64,000 nucleotides of DNA from Maritalea sp051251695. GTDB lineage: Bacteria > Pseudomonadota > Alphaproteobacteria > Rhizobiales > Devosiaceae. Both the position numbers and the translations under genes were made by a program. The DNA lies in the NCBI RefSeq assembly GCF_051251695.1, contig NZ_JBPOEU010000005.1, forward strand, positions 106,764-170,763, written 5' to 3'. The stretch's first letter is position 1, and each line of letters opens with the position of its first letter. Below the pieces are notes generated by a model. That model was given only the letters and a program-made list of their open reading frames with translations, did no database searches and was not told the origin of the DNA. Shown one piece after another: positions 53,298-62,210 of this stretch.

Positions 53298-54009
53298 GTG
53301 TTGGCTCCATATTTTGGTCTTTAACTTCTACCGAAAGGTCGATGGTGCGGTCCACGAGGTCGGCCACGTCACCGGGATGATGGAATACGCCGATCATCGC
53401 CACATTTTGAGATTTGAGTTCAGCCAACCGCTTCGTAAGTGCCGTCCGTGCTCCTGCATCCAAAGACGCAGTGGGTTCGTCCAGCAACAGCAATCGCCGC
53501 GGCAAAATGAGAGCCCGCGCTAAATTGACCTTTTGCTGTTCACCGCCAGAAAATGTCGTTGGATAGGCTCGCCAAAGCTTTTCCTTCACGCCAAACACAT
53601 CCAGCCAATGCCGTGCTTCCTCAATTGCCTTTAATCGCTCAATACCATGCAGAATAAGCGGTTCGGCAACAATCTCTTCCGCAGCAACGCGAGGTCTTGC
53701 CACCAAAAACTGCGTCACAAACCCAATTTCCTCGGTCCGTAACAAGGCAACATCAACATCTGCTGCCCGCGCCAGATCGATCTCACCCCGCCTTGACGAA
53801 AACAAAACTTCACCGGCAACCGGCAAATAGGTTCTGTAAATTGTGCGCAACATTGTTGATTTTCCAACGCCATTCGCGCCTTTCAAAAGCACAAATTCGC
53901 CAGCATTTAGGGTGAAGTCCACATCGGAAAATGCATAAAGCTGACTATCGAGGTGGTGCATTTGGAAGCTCTTTGCGAGCCCCTTAATTTTAAGGACTGG
54001 TTGTACCAT
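53284..54009 (-). CDS. phnL: PhnL, ABC-type ATPase of the C-P lyase system
   Basis: 241 residues: Walker A KGANGVGKSTMLR, signature TFSGGEQQKVNLARAL, Walker B LLLLDEPTASLD, and FHHPGDVADLVDRTIDL at the end, matching PhnL. No transmembrane partner: in E. coli PhnL acts with the PhnGHIJ core rather than in transport. AGGTGATAT precedes the ATG. Confidence 0.94.
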   Translation of the reverse strand: MVQPVLKIKGLAKSFQMHHLDSQLYAFSDVDFTLNAGEFVLLKGANGVGKSTMLRTIYRTYLPVAGEVLFSSRRGEIDLARAADVDVALLRTEEIGFVTQFLVARPRVAAEEIVAEPLILHGIERLKAIEEARHWLDVFGVKEKLWRAYPTTFSGGEQQKVNLARALILPRRLLLLDEPTASLDAGARTALTKRLAELKSQNVAMIGVFHHPGDVADLVDRTIDLSVEVKDQNMEPTHVAV

Positions 54010-54016
54010 ATATCAC

Positions 54017-54826
54017 CTACAGTTTCGCGTGAACCAATTGCTGCGTATATGCGTGTTGCGGGTCTTGGAAAACTTGATCGACTAACCCTTGCTCAACAAC
54101 TTTCCCCGATTTCATAACCATAACGCGGTCAGCCATCGTGCGTATGACACCCAAATCATGGCTGACGATTACCATCGTAATTTTTCGTTGTTGCTGCAAT
54201 TTTTTAAGGGTATCGAGCACTAGAGCCTGCACCGAAACGTCCAAGCCTGTTGTGGGCTCATCCAGCAACAATAACTCTGGTTCAAGGGCAATGGCCTTTG
54301 CTAGTTGCACACGTTGTTGCATACCGCCCGACAATTCGATGGGCGGCGCATCCATACGCGCAAGTGGGAACTCGCTAGACGCCAAGGCATCACTGGCCTT
54401 TTCGCGCAGCACTGCAAACCGCCGCTCCCCTGCAATAAGCAACCGCTCGGCGACGTTGCCCGAACTTGAGTGGTTCATCAGCAACCCTTGATGGGGGTTC
54501 TGATAAACGATGCCAATATGGCGTGATCGGATCTGCAATTGAGCAAACCGATCAAGTTCAAACAAATTTGGTTCATCGCTTTTGATCTCGAGCTGATAGA
54601 TACCTTCATCAGGCCGCTCTTGTAGGTTCATCATCCGCAAAAGAGTCGACTTACCCGACCCACTTTCACCAACAATGCCGAGCACTTCGCCGCGATAGGC
54701 GATAGCATCAACATTGTCGACGGCAACCACATCGCCGTATGTTTTCGCAATATTGCGCATGGTCAAAACAGGGGCGTCTGAAACAAGTTTCGGGGCGTCC
54801 AATGTAATTGGGATCGGATATGTCAT
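54017..54826 (-). CDS. phnK: PhnK, ABC-type ATPase bound to the C-P lyase core
   Basis: 269 residues: Walker A VGESGSGKSTLLR, signature ELSGGMQQRVQLAKA, Walker B LLLLDEPTTGLD, switch VIVSHDLGVIRTMADR, close to PhnK, which docks on the PhnGHIJ core through PhnJ in E. coli. The ATG at 54826 follows GGGAG and overlaps the phnJ stop (ATGA). All catalytic motifs are intact, so the ATPase module is not decaying. Confidence 0.94.
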   Translation of the reverse strand: MTYPIPITLDAPKLVSDAPVLTMRNIAKTYGDVVAVDNVDAIAYRGEVLGIVGESGSGKSTLLRMMNLQERPDEGIYQLEIKSDEPNLFELDRFAQLQIRSRHIGIVYQNPHQGLLMNHSSSGNVAERLLIAGERRFAVLREKASDALASSEFPLARMDAPPIELSGGMQQRVQLAKAIALEPELLLLDEPTTGLDVSVQALVLDTLKKLQQQRKITMVIVSHDLGVIRTMADRVMVMKSGKVVEQGLVDQVFQDPQHAYTQQLVHAKL

Positions 54827-55737
54827 TGTTGCCAACTCCCGTCTTTATACCAGGTTTCACCGATTGATGCCGAAGTGCTCTCAGCCTCGTTCAGCTTTTT
54901 GATGCCCAAATTGCTGTCAGAAACTTCAAATGAGGACGATCCATCATCATTTGGTATTTCATTCATAAAAAAGCCACGCAGTGACGACCGCTCACAAACC
55001 AAATCATGGTGATCCTCGACCTTATAAGGCACGTCTGAAAACACAAGTGGTTCGACTTTTGTGTGCGGCGGCACGGCAAAAACGCGCTTCTCCCGGCCAG
55101 CAGAAAGTATGGTCAAGTTCTCGGCCATATTTAGCTTGGGCACATCCCAACGTGGAATTGGGGATGGCGTCATTACATGGCGGCCATTGACCATTGATGG
55201 ATAGCTTGCGCCTTGCATTACACGGCCCGAACGAACAATTTGCTCATATAACTGCAGCCACATGCGGCTGTAGTCCGCATCTGCGTGCATTTGACGGGCT
55301 ATAGACATATTGGGTTCAACTGATCGCAAAGGCTCGGGGTTAGGCACCTGCAGCACAAGAACTTGATCGCGGGTCAGTTTTTCTTCCGGCACCCGATGAC
55401 GAGATTGAATCAATGTGGCTTCAAGGGTGTCCCAAGTGGACTTTGCGTCTGTCACTCGGGTCAAGAATTTACGGATTGACGCTGCGTTGACGCTGTCATC
55501 TGCACCTTGGTCAATAACTTTTACGACAGTGTTGGGGTTCATCAGCGTTAGCGATATTTGCAACCCACCTGTACCCCATCCACGTGCCATTGGCACTTCG
55601 CGGCTCGCATATGGCATTTGGCAGCCAGGCACAGCGACCGCCTTTAGGGTTTTTCGACGAATTTCTCTTTTCGCTGAGGCATCAAGAAAACCATAGCTCA
55701 CAGCTTCCCAAGGCTTGCTGAGTGATTTGAGGTTCAT
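54823..55737 (-). CDS. phnJ: PhnJ homologue lacking the Fe-S and radical cysteines
   Basis: 304 residues with the PhnJ fold: AVAVPGCQMPYASREVPMAR holds the conserved Gly (residue 38; E. coli Gly32), GWGTGGLQI, KVIDQGADDSVNAASIRKFL, SRHRVPEEKLTRDQVLVLQV and SPIPRWDVPKLNM. In E. coli a C-terminal region with four Cys (241, 244, 266, 272) binds [4Fe-4S] and gives the thiyl radical that breaks the C-P bond. Aligned without gaps from memory, those positions here are Val, Arg, Val and Gly; only two Cys exist in the protein, at other places (39, where E. coli has Tyr33, and one near residue 253). The reading frame was re-read on the sequence and is sound. Overlaps at both ends (ATGA) show it is still translated with the operon. 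C-P cleavage by the known mechanism should be impossible. Confidence 0.88.
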   Translation of the reverse strand: MNLKSLSKPWEAVSYGFLDASAKREIRRKTLKAVAVPGCQMPYASREVPMARGWGTGGLQISLTLMNPNTVVKVIDQGADDSVNAASIRKFLTRVTDAKSTWDTLEATLIQSRHRVPEEKLTRDQVLVLQVPNPEPLRSVEPNMSIARQMHADADYSRMWLQLYEQIVRSGRVMQGASYPSMVNGRHVMTPSPIPRWDVPKLNMAENLTILSAGREKRVFAVPPHTKVEPLVFSDVPYKVEDHHDLVCERSSLRGFFMNEIPNDDGSSSFEVSDSNLGIKKLNEAESTSASIGETWYKDGSWQQ

Positions 55738-56795
55738 TCCGCGGCCTCCATTTTGGGCTCATATTTTTGTTTTTTTGCATCACGCATCGCATCAAGGCTC
55801 GACTGGAATGTCACATAGTGGGGCAGCTTGAAGTGAATGCAGAAGCCCGAGCTCTCGACCCCTTCTGTGTGATAAAGGAAGAACTCCTCCTCAACAGCTG
55901 AGTTTTTTTCGGCACCGTCAGCATTCAAATCGAGTGTCGCAGCAGCAATGCATTTCACTTCATTCCATCCAAAGGTCGCAGAAAACCCACGTTCAAGTTT
56001 GCTCCCTTTTGCCTTTGAGACGACTTCCGCTTGACTAATCTTCACCCGGCCAACACTGAATTTGGTGCCTGAGGGATGTTTTACTTCAACTTCAGCTTCG
56101 CAAAGGCGTAACTCGTTCACAGTTGGATGCGCTTGCCCATATCCACGCATGGCGGAATATCCCAGCGCCAATACACCACCCGTGTCGGCACGTGCTAAGC
56201 TTTGCAATCGATGCGCTCTCTTCGCCGGAAACAAAAGTGGTTCGCGCGTAAGATCGGGAATGTCGTCTGCAGCTGTATCATCATTGCCCGCCGGTTCCAC
56301 CAGCTCTTGTTCAGCCAACCATGCGCTTACGCTTGGTTGATATCGCGGTGCTGGCTTTACAGCTCGCTCTACGGGATCTGGTTGGTAATCTTCGCCAGTT
56401 AAAACTTCAGTCGCAAGCAAACGGTGTGAATAATCCAGCGATGGACCAAGCACTTGCCCGCCCGGAATGTCTTTAAAGGCCGCCGATATGCGCCGCAAAA
56501 CATGCGTACCACCTTGGGTTACAGGTGATGCAATTGTAATTCTGGGCTGTGTGGTTCTCCAGGCCCGCAACAAAAGCACAGCCTCATGCAACTCGCCACC
56601 TGCTTGCGCTAAGGCAAGCGCAGCAATGTCCCGATCATACAAAGATGCTTCCCCCATAACCCGATCGACGAGGTAGGGCAGTGTGTCCCTCACATTTGCT
56701 ACTTTCTCTAGCGTAATGTCTCCCAGCTCTTCCCGGAACATCCGTTCGGATTGCTCAATTGCGTGCTCACCGCCGCGCGTTGCCACATAGGCCAT
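55734..56795 (-). CDS. phnI: PhnI, nucleosidase-type subunit of the C-P lyase core
   Basis: 353 residues: MAYVATRGGEHAIEQSERMF at the start, FKDIPGGQVLGPSLDYSHRLL, ALGYSAMRGYGQAHPTVNEL and CIHFKLPHYVTFQSSLDAM. The last segment has the two His equivalent to E. coli His328 and His333, which bind metal near PhnJ. PhnI with G, H and L exchanges the adenine of ATP for phosphonate. Near-normal length; its stop meets phnJ in an ATGA overlap. Confidence 0.94.
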   Translation of the reverse strand: MAYVATRGGEHAIEQSERMFREELGDITLEKVANVRDTLPYLVDRVMGEASLYDRDIAALALAQAGGELHEAVLLLRAWRTTQPRITIASPVTQGGTHVLRRISAAFKDIPGGQVLGPSLDYSHRLLATEVLTGEDYQPDPVERAVKPAPRYQPSVSAWLAEQELVEPAGNDDTAADDIPDLTREPLLFPAKRAHRLQSLARADTGGVLALGYSAMRGYGQAHPTVNELRLCEAEVEVKHPSGTKFSVGRVKISQAEVVSKAKGSKLERGFSATFGWNEVKCIAAATLDLNADGAEKNSAVEEEFFLYHTEGVESSGFCIHFKLPHYVTFQSSLDAMRDAKKQKYEPKMEAAE

Positions 56796-57329
56796 CTATT
56801 CTGCCTTTATTTCTGTTGAACGTGGAATTGCCCAAACGTGATTGTCGCAAACAACCACCATGTCAAAACCCATCGGATAACGAACATACTCATCGCGACG
56901 TCGCCAAGCGGTGCGCCCAATATTCCAGTCCATGAGTTGAATTTTGCCCGGCACACCTGGACCAGAGAGTGTTATTTTTGCGCCTGTCTGTGCTGACGCT
57001 CTGATGATAAGCGTTGCCCCATCATCAGGGTAGGCATCCGAACCAGTTCGCAAGTGCGGAATGAATTTCTCGACTTCCGACGCGGTGCAAAACACAAAGT
57101 CAGCCAGCTCAATTGGTACCAGTTGTGCGCCAGCTTCGACTATTTGCGCTTTCACTTCCGCATCGGTTGCGTACACAGTGCATTCGCGGTCAAGCAAAGC
57201 AATAATGATGCTGTGTTCACCCTGGTTTGGCAGTGGGTATTTCTCACCCGGTCGAGACGTTGCGTTGAGCAGCGCATCAAAGGCCGAATTTGCAACAATC
57301 TCTTCATCGTTTCGCAGAGGAGCAGCCAT
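56796..57329 (-). CDS. phnH: PhnH subunit
   Basis: 177 residues, a PLP-transferase-like fold without catalytic residues: FDALLNATSRPGEKYPLPNQ, LLDRECTVYA, YPDDGATLIIRA, LSGPGVPGKIQL and YPMGFDMVVVCDN with AIPRST near the end. Structural core subunit with PhnG. It abuts phnI without a gap. Confidence 0.92.
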   Translation of the reverse strand: MAAPLRNDEEIVANSAFDALLNATSRPGEKYPLPNQGEHSIIIALLDRECTVYATDAEVKAQIVEAGAQLVPIELADFVFCTASEVEKFIPHLRTGSDAYPDDGATLIIRASAQTGAKITLSGPGVPGKIQLMDWNIGRTAWRRRDEYVRYPMGFDMVVVCDNHVWAIPRSTEIKAE

Positions 57330-57758
57330 CTAAAATGTCTCCATATTCACACGCGTTGCTTCAACAGCACGCATTTGCTCGTCATCAGCTTGAGCAAGTT
57401 GATTGGCTTGAGTGTCGATAAACGCTTCGATGCGGTCAGTTTTCAATTTCGCTTGCCACGCCAAATCGACAACGGCCATGGCCATCGAAGCTTCCAAGTC
57501 GCGGCCCTTCCTCATGCCATAACCTTCCAGCTCCAGCGCCTTAATGTGTGCCTCGCTCACCAACACTTCGCCAAGATGAAACGAAGTGCCCTCTACGGTG
57601 TCTTGCATTGGCAACATCACGAGGCCTGTGCGGTTTTGCACCACTTCAACATCGATAAATTCGGCCAAGATTTCTTCCGCAAAACTCTTTAATGTTGCGC
57701 TTTCTGCGCGGGCCAAAATACCCAGAATTTGTGAATGACGAGACTGTTGATCAGCCAT
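57330..57758 (-). CDS. phnG: PhnG subunit
   Basis: 142 residues: RTGLVMLPMQDTVEGTSFHL, GEVLVSEAHI, GYGMRKGRDLEASMAMAVVD and AVEATRVNMETF near the end, matching PhnG of the C-P lyase core. The ATG at 57758 has GGAGG six bases upstream and lies within the last codons of phnF (8-bp overlap), giving coupling to the regulator. It abuts phnH. Confidence 0.92.
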   Translation of the reverse strand: MADQQSRHSQILGILARAESATLKSFAEEILAEFIDVEVVQNRTGLVMLPMQDTVEGTSFHLGEVLVSEAHIKALELEGYGMRKGRDLEASMAMAVVDLAWQAKLKTDRIEAFIDTQANQLAQADDEQMRAVEATRVNMETF

Positions 57759-58491
57759 CATTTGCCTCCGATGGATTGTTTTCGGGTTCCGATTCAAAGG
57801 TAAACCTGACGCGGGCTCCAGCCCACGCCACTTGTGAATGGCTGATCGGTATGCCATCCAATTTAGTGTCGGTAGCGGTAACGATCATCACCGGCATTTG
57901 CGGATGCTGCGCCAAAGGAGTTGCTTCGTTCGCACGTGCTTGCCGTGTGTAAATGGCTGTCTCAGATCGCACATAATCATCAATGCCGTAGCTCTTATAT
58001 GTCTCCGTGACGGAACTAAATTGAGCGCGGCGATTTATGAAGTCGGGAAACATTTTCACCGATTTGTAAGAGGTAACAAATGCAACGGGAATATTGTCTG
58101 CTGTTTTCAGTCTTTCGAAACAGTACACCGGATCATCAGGTTCTATGCCTAGCGCCCACGCAATTTTTTTCGATGCCAAAATAGTGCTATGACCTAGCAA
58201 TTTACCACCTGGTGCAAGGCCTTGCTGCATGAGATTTTGCCTAAACCTTGTTCGCCGCCCAATCACGTATCTTATGAGTTCGGGCGTTTCGACATACGTG
58301 CCGCTACCTTGATGCGTGCGCACTTTGCCCTCAACCGCCAAAGCGGCCAGCGCGCGACGTATGGAATGTCGCCCAGCATCAAATCGCGCCACTAATTGCG
58401 GCTCAGTCGGCAATCGCTCTCCGGGTTTTAAGATGCCGTTGGCGATTTCGACATCCAACGCATTTCGCACATCTAGCCATTTCGAGTTCAT
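57751..58491 (-). CDS. phnF: PhnF, GntR/HutC-type repressor of the phn locus
   Basis: 246-residue regulator with an N-terminal winged helix (PGERLPTEPQLVARFDAGRH, then SIRRALAALAVEGKVRTHQG) and a UTRA effector domain with PVYCFERLKTADNIPVAFV. PhnF is the usual repressor of phosphonate genes. It leads the operon and overlaps phnG, and a near-palindrome at 58504-58521 lies in its own promoter. Confidence 0.92.
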   Translation of the reverse strand: MNSKWLDVRNALDVEIANGILKPGERLPTEPQLVARFDAGRHSIRRALAALAVEGKVRTHQGSGTYVETPELIRYVIGRRTRFRQNLMQQGLAPGGKLLGHSTILASKKIAWALGIEPDDPVYCFERLKTADNIPVAFVTSYKSVKMFPDFINRRAQFSSVTETYKSYGIDDYVRSETAIYTRQARANEATPLAQHPQMPVMIVTATDTKLDGIPISHSQVAWAGARVRFTFESEPENNPSEANDG

Positions 58492-58503
58492 CTAAAAATC
58501 TCA

Positions 58504-58528
58504 AATTCGTTCGGATGAATTGATCATA
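58504..58528 (-). promoter_or_regulatory. phnF promoter with candidate operator
   Basis: TATGAT (minus strand, 58528-58523) can serve as -10 box. Right downstream, AATTCGTTCGGATGAATT (58504-58521) is a near-palindrome (14 of 18 positions symmetric) carrying the core TCGTTCGGATGA. It resembles sites before phnC1 and between phnD2 and phnM2. A protein here would cover the transcript start. No good -35 box is seen. Confidence 0.5.
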
Positions 58529-58597
58529 CTGTTTGTGCACTACACTAATGTGACGGAGCGGACAGAATTGCCTCGGATCGGCACAAATGTTTGGGAC

Positions 58598-59530
58598 CTA
58601 TTGGTGTGGAGGGGATTGTTTATTTGCCAAGCGCTTGGCAAAATGTTGTGCAACATCAAACGCATGTTGGCCGGAGTGCAGGAAGTGATTTTCTTTCAAT
58701 TCAATCACAATATTGGGTGCGTGCCTGACGTCGAGCGCGTCTGCAATTGCATCAAAGTCAAGCAACCCAAATCCCGGTGCTGCATGCATATCACCAATGC
58801 CAAAAAACAAGCGTTCCCCATCATTGTTCCATTGAATTGTCGCAGGTATGCCCGTCGCGTCAGAGAAATGGATATGACAAATAAACGGGGCCAGATTTGG
58901 CAGTTGATCCAGCAAGTCATAACCTTGAAGCACAGCTCCTTGCATCGCATGACTTACATCAAAACACACTTTCAAAGCCGGGTGGTCGACAGTTTTGACC
59001 TGCTGCGCCAGTGCATTGAGATCGAGCGCGTATGAGGTTTCTGTTCCTGCGATATTATGCCGGTTGGGATTGAGGTTCTCATAGGCAATCACCAAACCCA
59101 GCTGTTGCGCACGTTCTGCTAATCGCGCGAGTTTTTCCGCTTCGCGTCGCAATAATTCCGCCGCCCGATCCACCCACACGCCGGGGTGCGTTCTGCCCGG
59201 ATGCATCACTACAATGTTTGACCCACATGCATCAGCAAGGTCTAAACTTGCATGGGCTGCACGCATATGCAGGTCGATATGCGTTTCATCCATCAAATTT
59301 ATGGCAATCGGAGCATGCAAAGAATATGCCGTTTTGTGTTGCCCAAGTGCGCTTCGAAGTGCCACAACTCGCTGTGGCATCAGTCGACAATCAGAAACAA
59401 CATCAAGGCTTGAAGCGTTTAACTCACAAATACTAGCACCCATCTCAACCAGCGTACCAATCTTGCGCGATAACGCATCAAGATCACCCTGCTGACCAAA
59501 GTGGCCAATACTGAACCCAATGTTAGACAT
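58598..59530 (-). CDS. TIM-barrel sugar phosphate isomerase/epimerase-like protein
   Basis: 310 residues in the xylose-isomerase-like barrel. Probable metal ligands are Glu in VIAYENLNPNRH, Asp/His in KVCFDVSHAM, His in CHIHFSDATG and Glu in NIVIELKENH. The start SNIGFSIGHFGQQGDLDALS fits endonuclease IV/epimerase folds. In this locus it may act on the ribose phosphates made from phosphonates; that is an inference. It is not a usual C-P lyase gene. The ATG at 59530 is weakly supported, with TTG at 59536 also open. Confidence 0.75.
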   Translation of the reverse strand: MSNIGFSIGHFGQQGDLDALSRKIGTLVEMGASICELNASSLDVVSDCRLMPQRVVALRSALGQHKTAYSLHAPIAINLMDETHIDLHMRAAHASLDLADACGSNIVVMHPGRTHPGVWVDRAAELLRREAEKLARLAERAQQLGLVIAYENLNPNRHNIAGTETSYALDLNALAQQVKTVDHPALKVCFDVSHAMQGAVLQGYDLLDQLPNLAPFICHIHFSDATGIPATIQWNNDGERLFFGIGDMHAAPGFGLLDFDAIADALDVRHAPNIVIELKENHFLHSGQHAFDVAQHFAKRLANKQSPPHQ

Positions 59531-59599
59531 TTTCAAAAACCATTTTCTTTGAGTTTAATTCACAGCAAAACGCCGCAAAGAACTTTTTTGCTCAATCGA

Positions 59600-60418
59600 T
59601 TAGTTCAGCGAACGTCGCAGACGGTCGGTTAGCCACTCCATCAAAAGCACGATGATAAAGATCGCCAGCATGATCGCCGCCGCTTTACGATATTGAAATA
59701 GATCGAAAGAAGATTTGAGTTCTTGCCCGATACCACCCGCGCCAACCAAACCTAAAACGACTGATGAGCGTACCGCTTTTTCCAGGGCAAACAACGTCGT
59801 GTTGATCAAGGACGGCATCGCATCAGGTAATACAGCACCACACAGGATTGAGAATTTTGAAGCGCCGATAGCTCCAAGCGCCTCTTGGGGTTCTTTATCC
59901 GCATCTTCCATGGCTTCGGCAAAAAAACGTCCACAAAACCCAATTGTGTCGACCATGATGGTCATTGTGCCAGCAACAGCACCCAGACCAACAGTGATCA
60001 CAAAGATAAGTGCCCACACCAGATCAGGCACCGTACGGAAAAACGAAATCAGCGCTTTGAACAAAAATGTCAGCGGCTGAAGCGGGGAAATTCCACGAGC
60101 GCTCATCCATCCAATGGGTAAGCTCAGCACTACTCCCAGCGCTGTGCCGGCAATCGCAATTTGCATCGTTTCCAGCAAACGCCAAAATACGCGGCGCAAA
60201 AACTGCGGATCGGTTTCAGGCGGAAACATCCGTCCCATAAGGCTCGCCAATCGCGGTGCGCCATCAACAATGCGCTGCGGCGATGGGCTCACCGAGTAAA
60301 TGGAGCTGAAAATCAGTGCGCCAACAACAACCCAAAGCGTAAATTGAAGCGCGGAGATTTTTCCCACGCGATCAATTTGCGGAATTTGCATGCGGCGTTC
60401 AGTAGTTTTCTCAACCAT
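59600..60418 (-). CDS. phnE: Phosphonate ABC transporter permease PhnE-like (copy 3)
   Basis: 272 residues, about six helices: ETMQIAIAGTALGVVLSLPIGW, FFRTVPDLVWALIFVITVGLG, coupling loop EAMEDADKEPQEALGAIGAS and VVLGLVGAGGIGQELKSSFD. A single permease here suggests a homodimer, unlike the PhnE pair of the other transporter. AAGGTGG lies before the ATG at 60418, which overlaps phnC2 by 8 bp. Confidence 0.9.
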   Translation of the reverse strand: MVEKTTERRMQIPQIDRVGKISALQFTLWVVVGALIFSSIYSVSPSPQRIVDGAPRLASLMGRMFPPETDPQFLRRVFWRLLETMQIAIAGTALGVVLSLPIGWMSARGISPLQPLTFLFKALISFFRTVPDLVWALIFVITVGLGAVAGTMTIMVDTIGFCGRFFAEAMEDADKEPQEALGAIGASKFSILCGAVLPDAMPSLINTTLFALEKAVRSSVVLGLVGAGGIGQELKSSFDLFQYRKAAAIMLAIFIIVLLMEWLTDRLRRSLN

Positions 60419-61247
60419 CAAAAACCACCTTTAGATCTTGTGCGGTAAGGTCGTCACTCTTTTGGTCAAGAAGGATATGACCTGCCTTAAGCGCAATTAT
60501 GCGATCCGCATATTGCAACGCGTGCTGCATGTTGTGTGAAGTGAACATCAGCGTGATGTTGTTTGCCTTGGCTAAATCGACAAATCGCTGCATCACATCG
60601 TGCCCAGACTTCGGATCAAGACTGGCGGCGGGCTCGTCGGCGATAAATAGTTTTGGTTTACGCACGAGCGCCCGAGCAATCGCGACACGTTGCGCTTGCC
60701 CGCCAGAAAGCTGATCGACACGTTCATTTGCTTTGTGGATCAAGTTTACTGAATCAAGGGCTTCTAAAGCTTGATTGCGCCAGCTGGTGGTGGCAATCAT
60801 TTGATGCCAGCCGCGCCAACTGCCTTGGCGGCCAAGCAATCCATGCACTACGTTTGTCAAAGCAGTCGCCCGGGAAACAAGACAATGTTTTTGAAACACA
60901 AAGCCTATTTCGCTGCGGATTTTGCGGGCTTGAGCCGCGTTTGGAGCTGAAGTAAATGTTTCGTCAAAAACGGAAACGCTGCCTGCACTGTGCGGTAGAA
61001 GTCCGATTAAGCATTTCAACAACGTCGACTTTCCCGCGCCGTTTGACCCGATAAGCGCTACAGTCTCCCCCGAAGATATCTGAACATTGAGGTTAGAAAA
61101 GATATCGCTCGAGTTCCCGTATCGCTTCGAAAGATTTTGCGCCGAAATCAGCGCAGTCTCACCAACATCCTGATGACGCTTAAGATAAGGGCCGGGCGCG
61201 ATACGTTCGCGCCCAGCTGAATTTTCATATATGTCCATTATCGACAT
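60411..61247 (-). CDS. phnC: Phosphonate ABC transporter ATPase PhnC-like (copy 2)
   Basis: 278 residues: Walker A GSNGAGKSTLLKC, signature LSGGQAQRVAIARALVRKP, Walker B FIADEPAASLD, switch SHNMQHALQYADR. It has a 35-residue N-terminal extension before SAQNLSKRYGN. GGGAA precedes the ATG. Coupled to phnE3 by overlap. Confidence 0.9.
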   Translation of the reverse strand: MSIMDIYENSAGRERIAPGPYLKRHQDVGETALISAQNLSKRYGNSSDIFSNLNVQISSGETVALIGSNGAGKSTLLKCLIGLLPHSAGSVSVFDETFTSAPNAAQARKIRSEIGFVFQKHCLVSRATALTNVVHGLLGRQGSWRGWHQMIATTSWRNQALEALDSVNLIHKANERVDQLSGGQAQRVAIARALVRKPKLFIADEPAASLDPKSGHDVMQRFVDLAKANNITLMFTSHNMQHALQYADRIIALKAGHILLDQKSDDLTAQDLKVVFDG

Positions 61248-61277
61248 AGCGTTTTCCCAAAGTTTGGACGATGCATG

Positions 61278-62135
61278 TTAGTCGCCAACAAAGTTTGAAA
61301 AGCCGTCGACACCAATTGTCCCGTACATTGAACGGACGTAATCATAATCAGCGTCATTTACTGAGGGGAGGAAGAATCCACCGGCGTACTTGTCGTTATC
61401 TTCGCCTTTGAGTACCGCTTCCATAATCGCAGCGCCGTCTTCAACGAATGCTTTTTTCACTTTTTCTAAGACCTCTGCGTCAACGTCTGCAGAAGCGACC
61501 AAAATGTCGTTTGGCAAATCTGGGCCACGTGCAACCACTTTAAACGCTACCTCAGGATATGCTTCGCGTGCTTTATGCAAATGTCCAAAATTCATGCCGA
61601 TCGCTGCAATATCACCGCGAATAAGCGCTTCAATGGCAACATTTCGCTGGATGATTTGCGCGTCATAGTCCGTGCCATACTGAAGACCCAAATCTGCAAG
61701 GGCTTGAGCTGGCCCAAGCTGTTGAGATGTCGAACCAACAGAACCAAATGAAACAATCTTGCCTTTAAGGTCTTGCGCTGTGGCAATCTCGCCTTCAGCA
61801 AGCACAACGATTTGGCCAAAATAGTCGGGGCGTTGCCACGCCACAACGATCTGCGCGTCGGTGAGCTCTTTCATCACCACATATTCTGCCGGACCTGTCA
61901 AAACGAAATTCACTTGACCAGAATTCATCGCTTCTACAGCCGCAGTACGTGAGCTCACGGGGATCAATTCGATATCGAAACCAGTAGATTTTTCCAATGC
62001 TGCTTCAACAGCACCAAACTCTTGTTGAAGCTGCTCAAGTCCTTCAACGTCTGTAACTGCAAATGTGATGTCCGCTGCGAATGCAACATTTGACGTTACC
62101 GCGAGCAACGCGCCCGCAACCAATGAACGAAACAT
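61278..62135 (-). CDS. phnD: Phosphonate-type binding protein PhnD-like (copy 2)
   Basis: 285 residues with a signal peptide (MFRSLVAGALLAVTSNVAFA). Typical elements: PVSSRTAAVEAMNSGQVNFV, LTGPAEYVVM, and SFGSVGSTSQQLGPAQAL, the last a Ser/Thr-rich oxyanion site. It differs clearly from copy 1, so the ligand may differ (another phosphonate, phosphate ester or phosphite). The ATG at 62135 follows GGGAGATAGAT. Confidence 0.9.
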   Translation of the reverse strand: MFRSLVAGALLAVTSNVAFAADITFAVTDVEGLEQLQQEFGAVEAALEKSTGFDIELIPVSSRTAAVEAMNSGQVNFVLTGPAEYVVMKELTDAQIVVAWQRPDYFGQIVVLAEGEIATAQDLKGKIVSFGSVGSTSQQLGPAQALADLGLQYGTDYDAQIIQRNVAIEALIRGDIAAIGMNFGHLHKAREAYPEVAFKVVARGPDLPNDILVASADVDAEVLEKVKKAFVEDGAAIMEAVLKGEDNDKYAGGFFLPSVNDADYDYVRSMYGTIGVDGFSNFVGD

Positions 62136-62210
62136 ATCTATCTCCCTGAATGTTTTTCTTCGATGTCGGGGGGATAGCAATTTATTGTCTCAGAAAAAGA
62201 ACAGAGATAT

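Noticed and set aside
54823..55737. Idea that the missing Cys in PhnJ come from a frameshift
   Set aside because: The C-terminal region was re-translated base by base; conserved F, S, D and G positions stay aligned to the end and the stop overlaps phnK normally.
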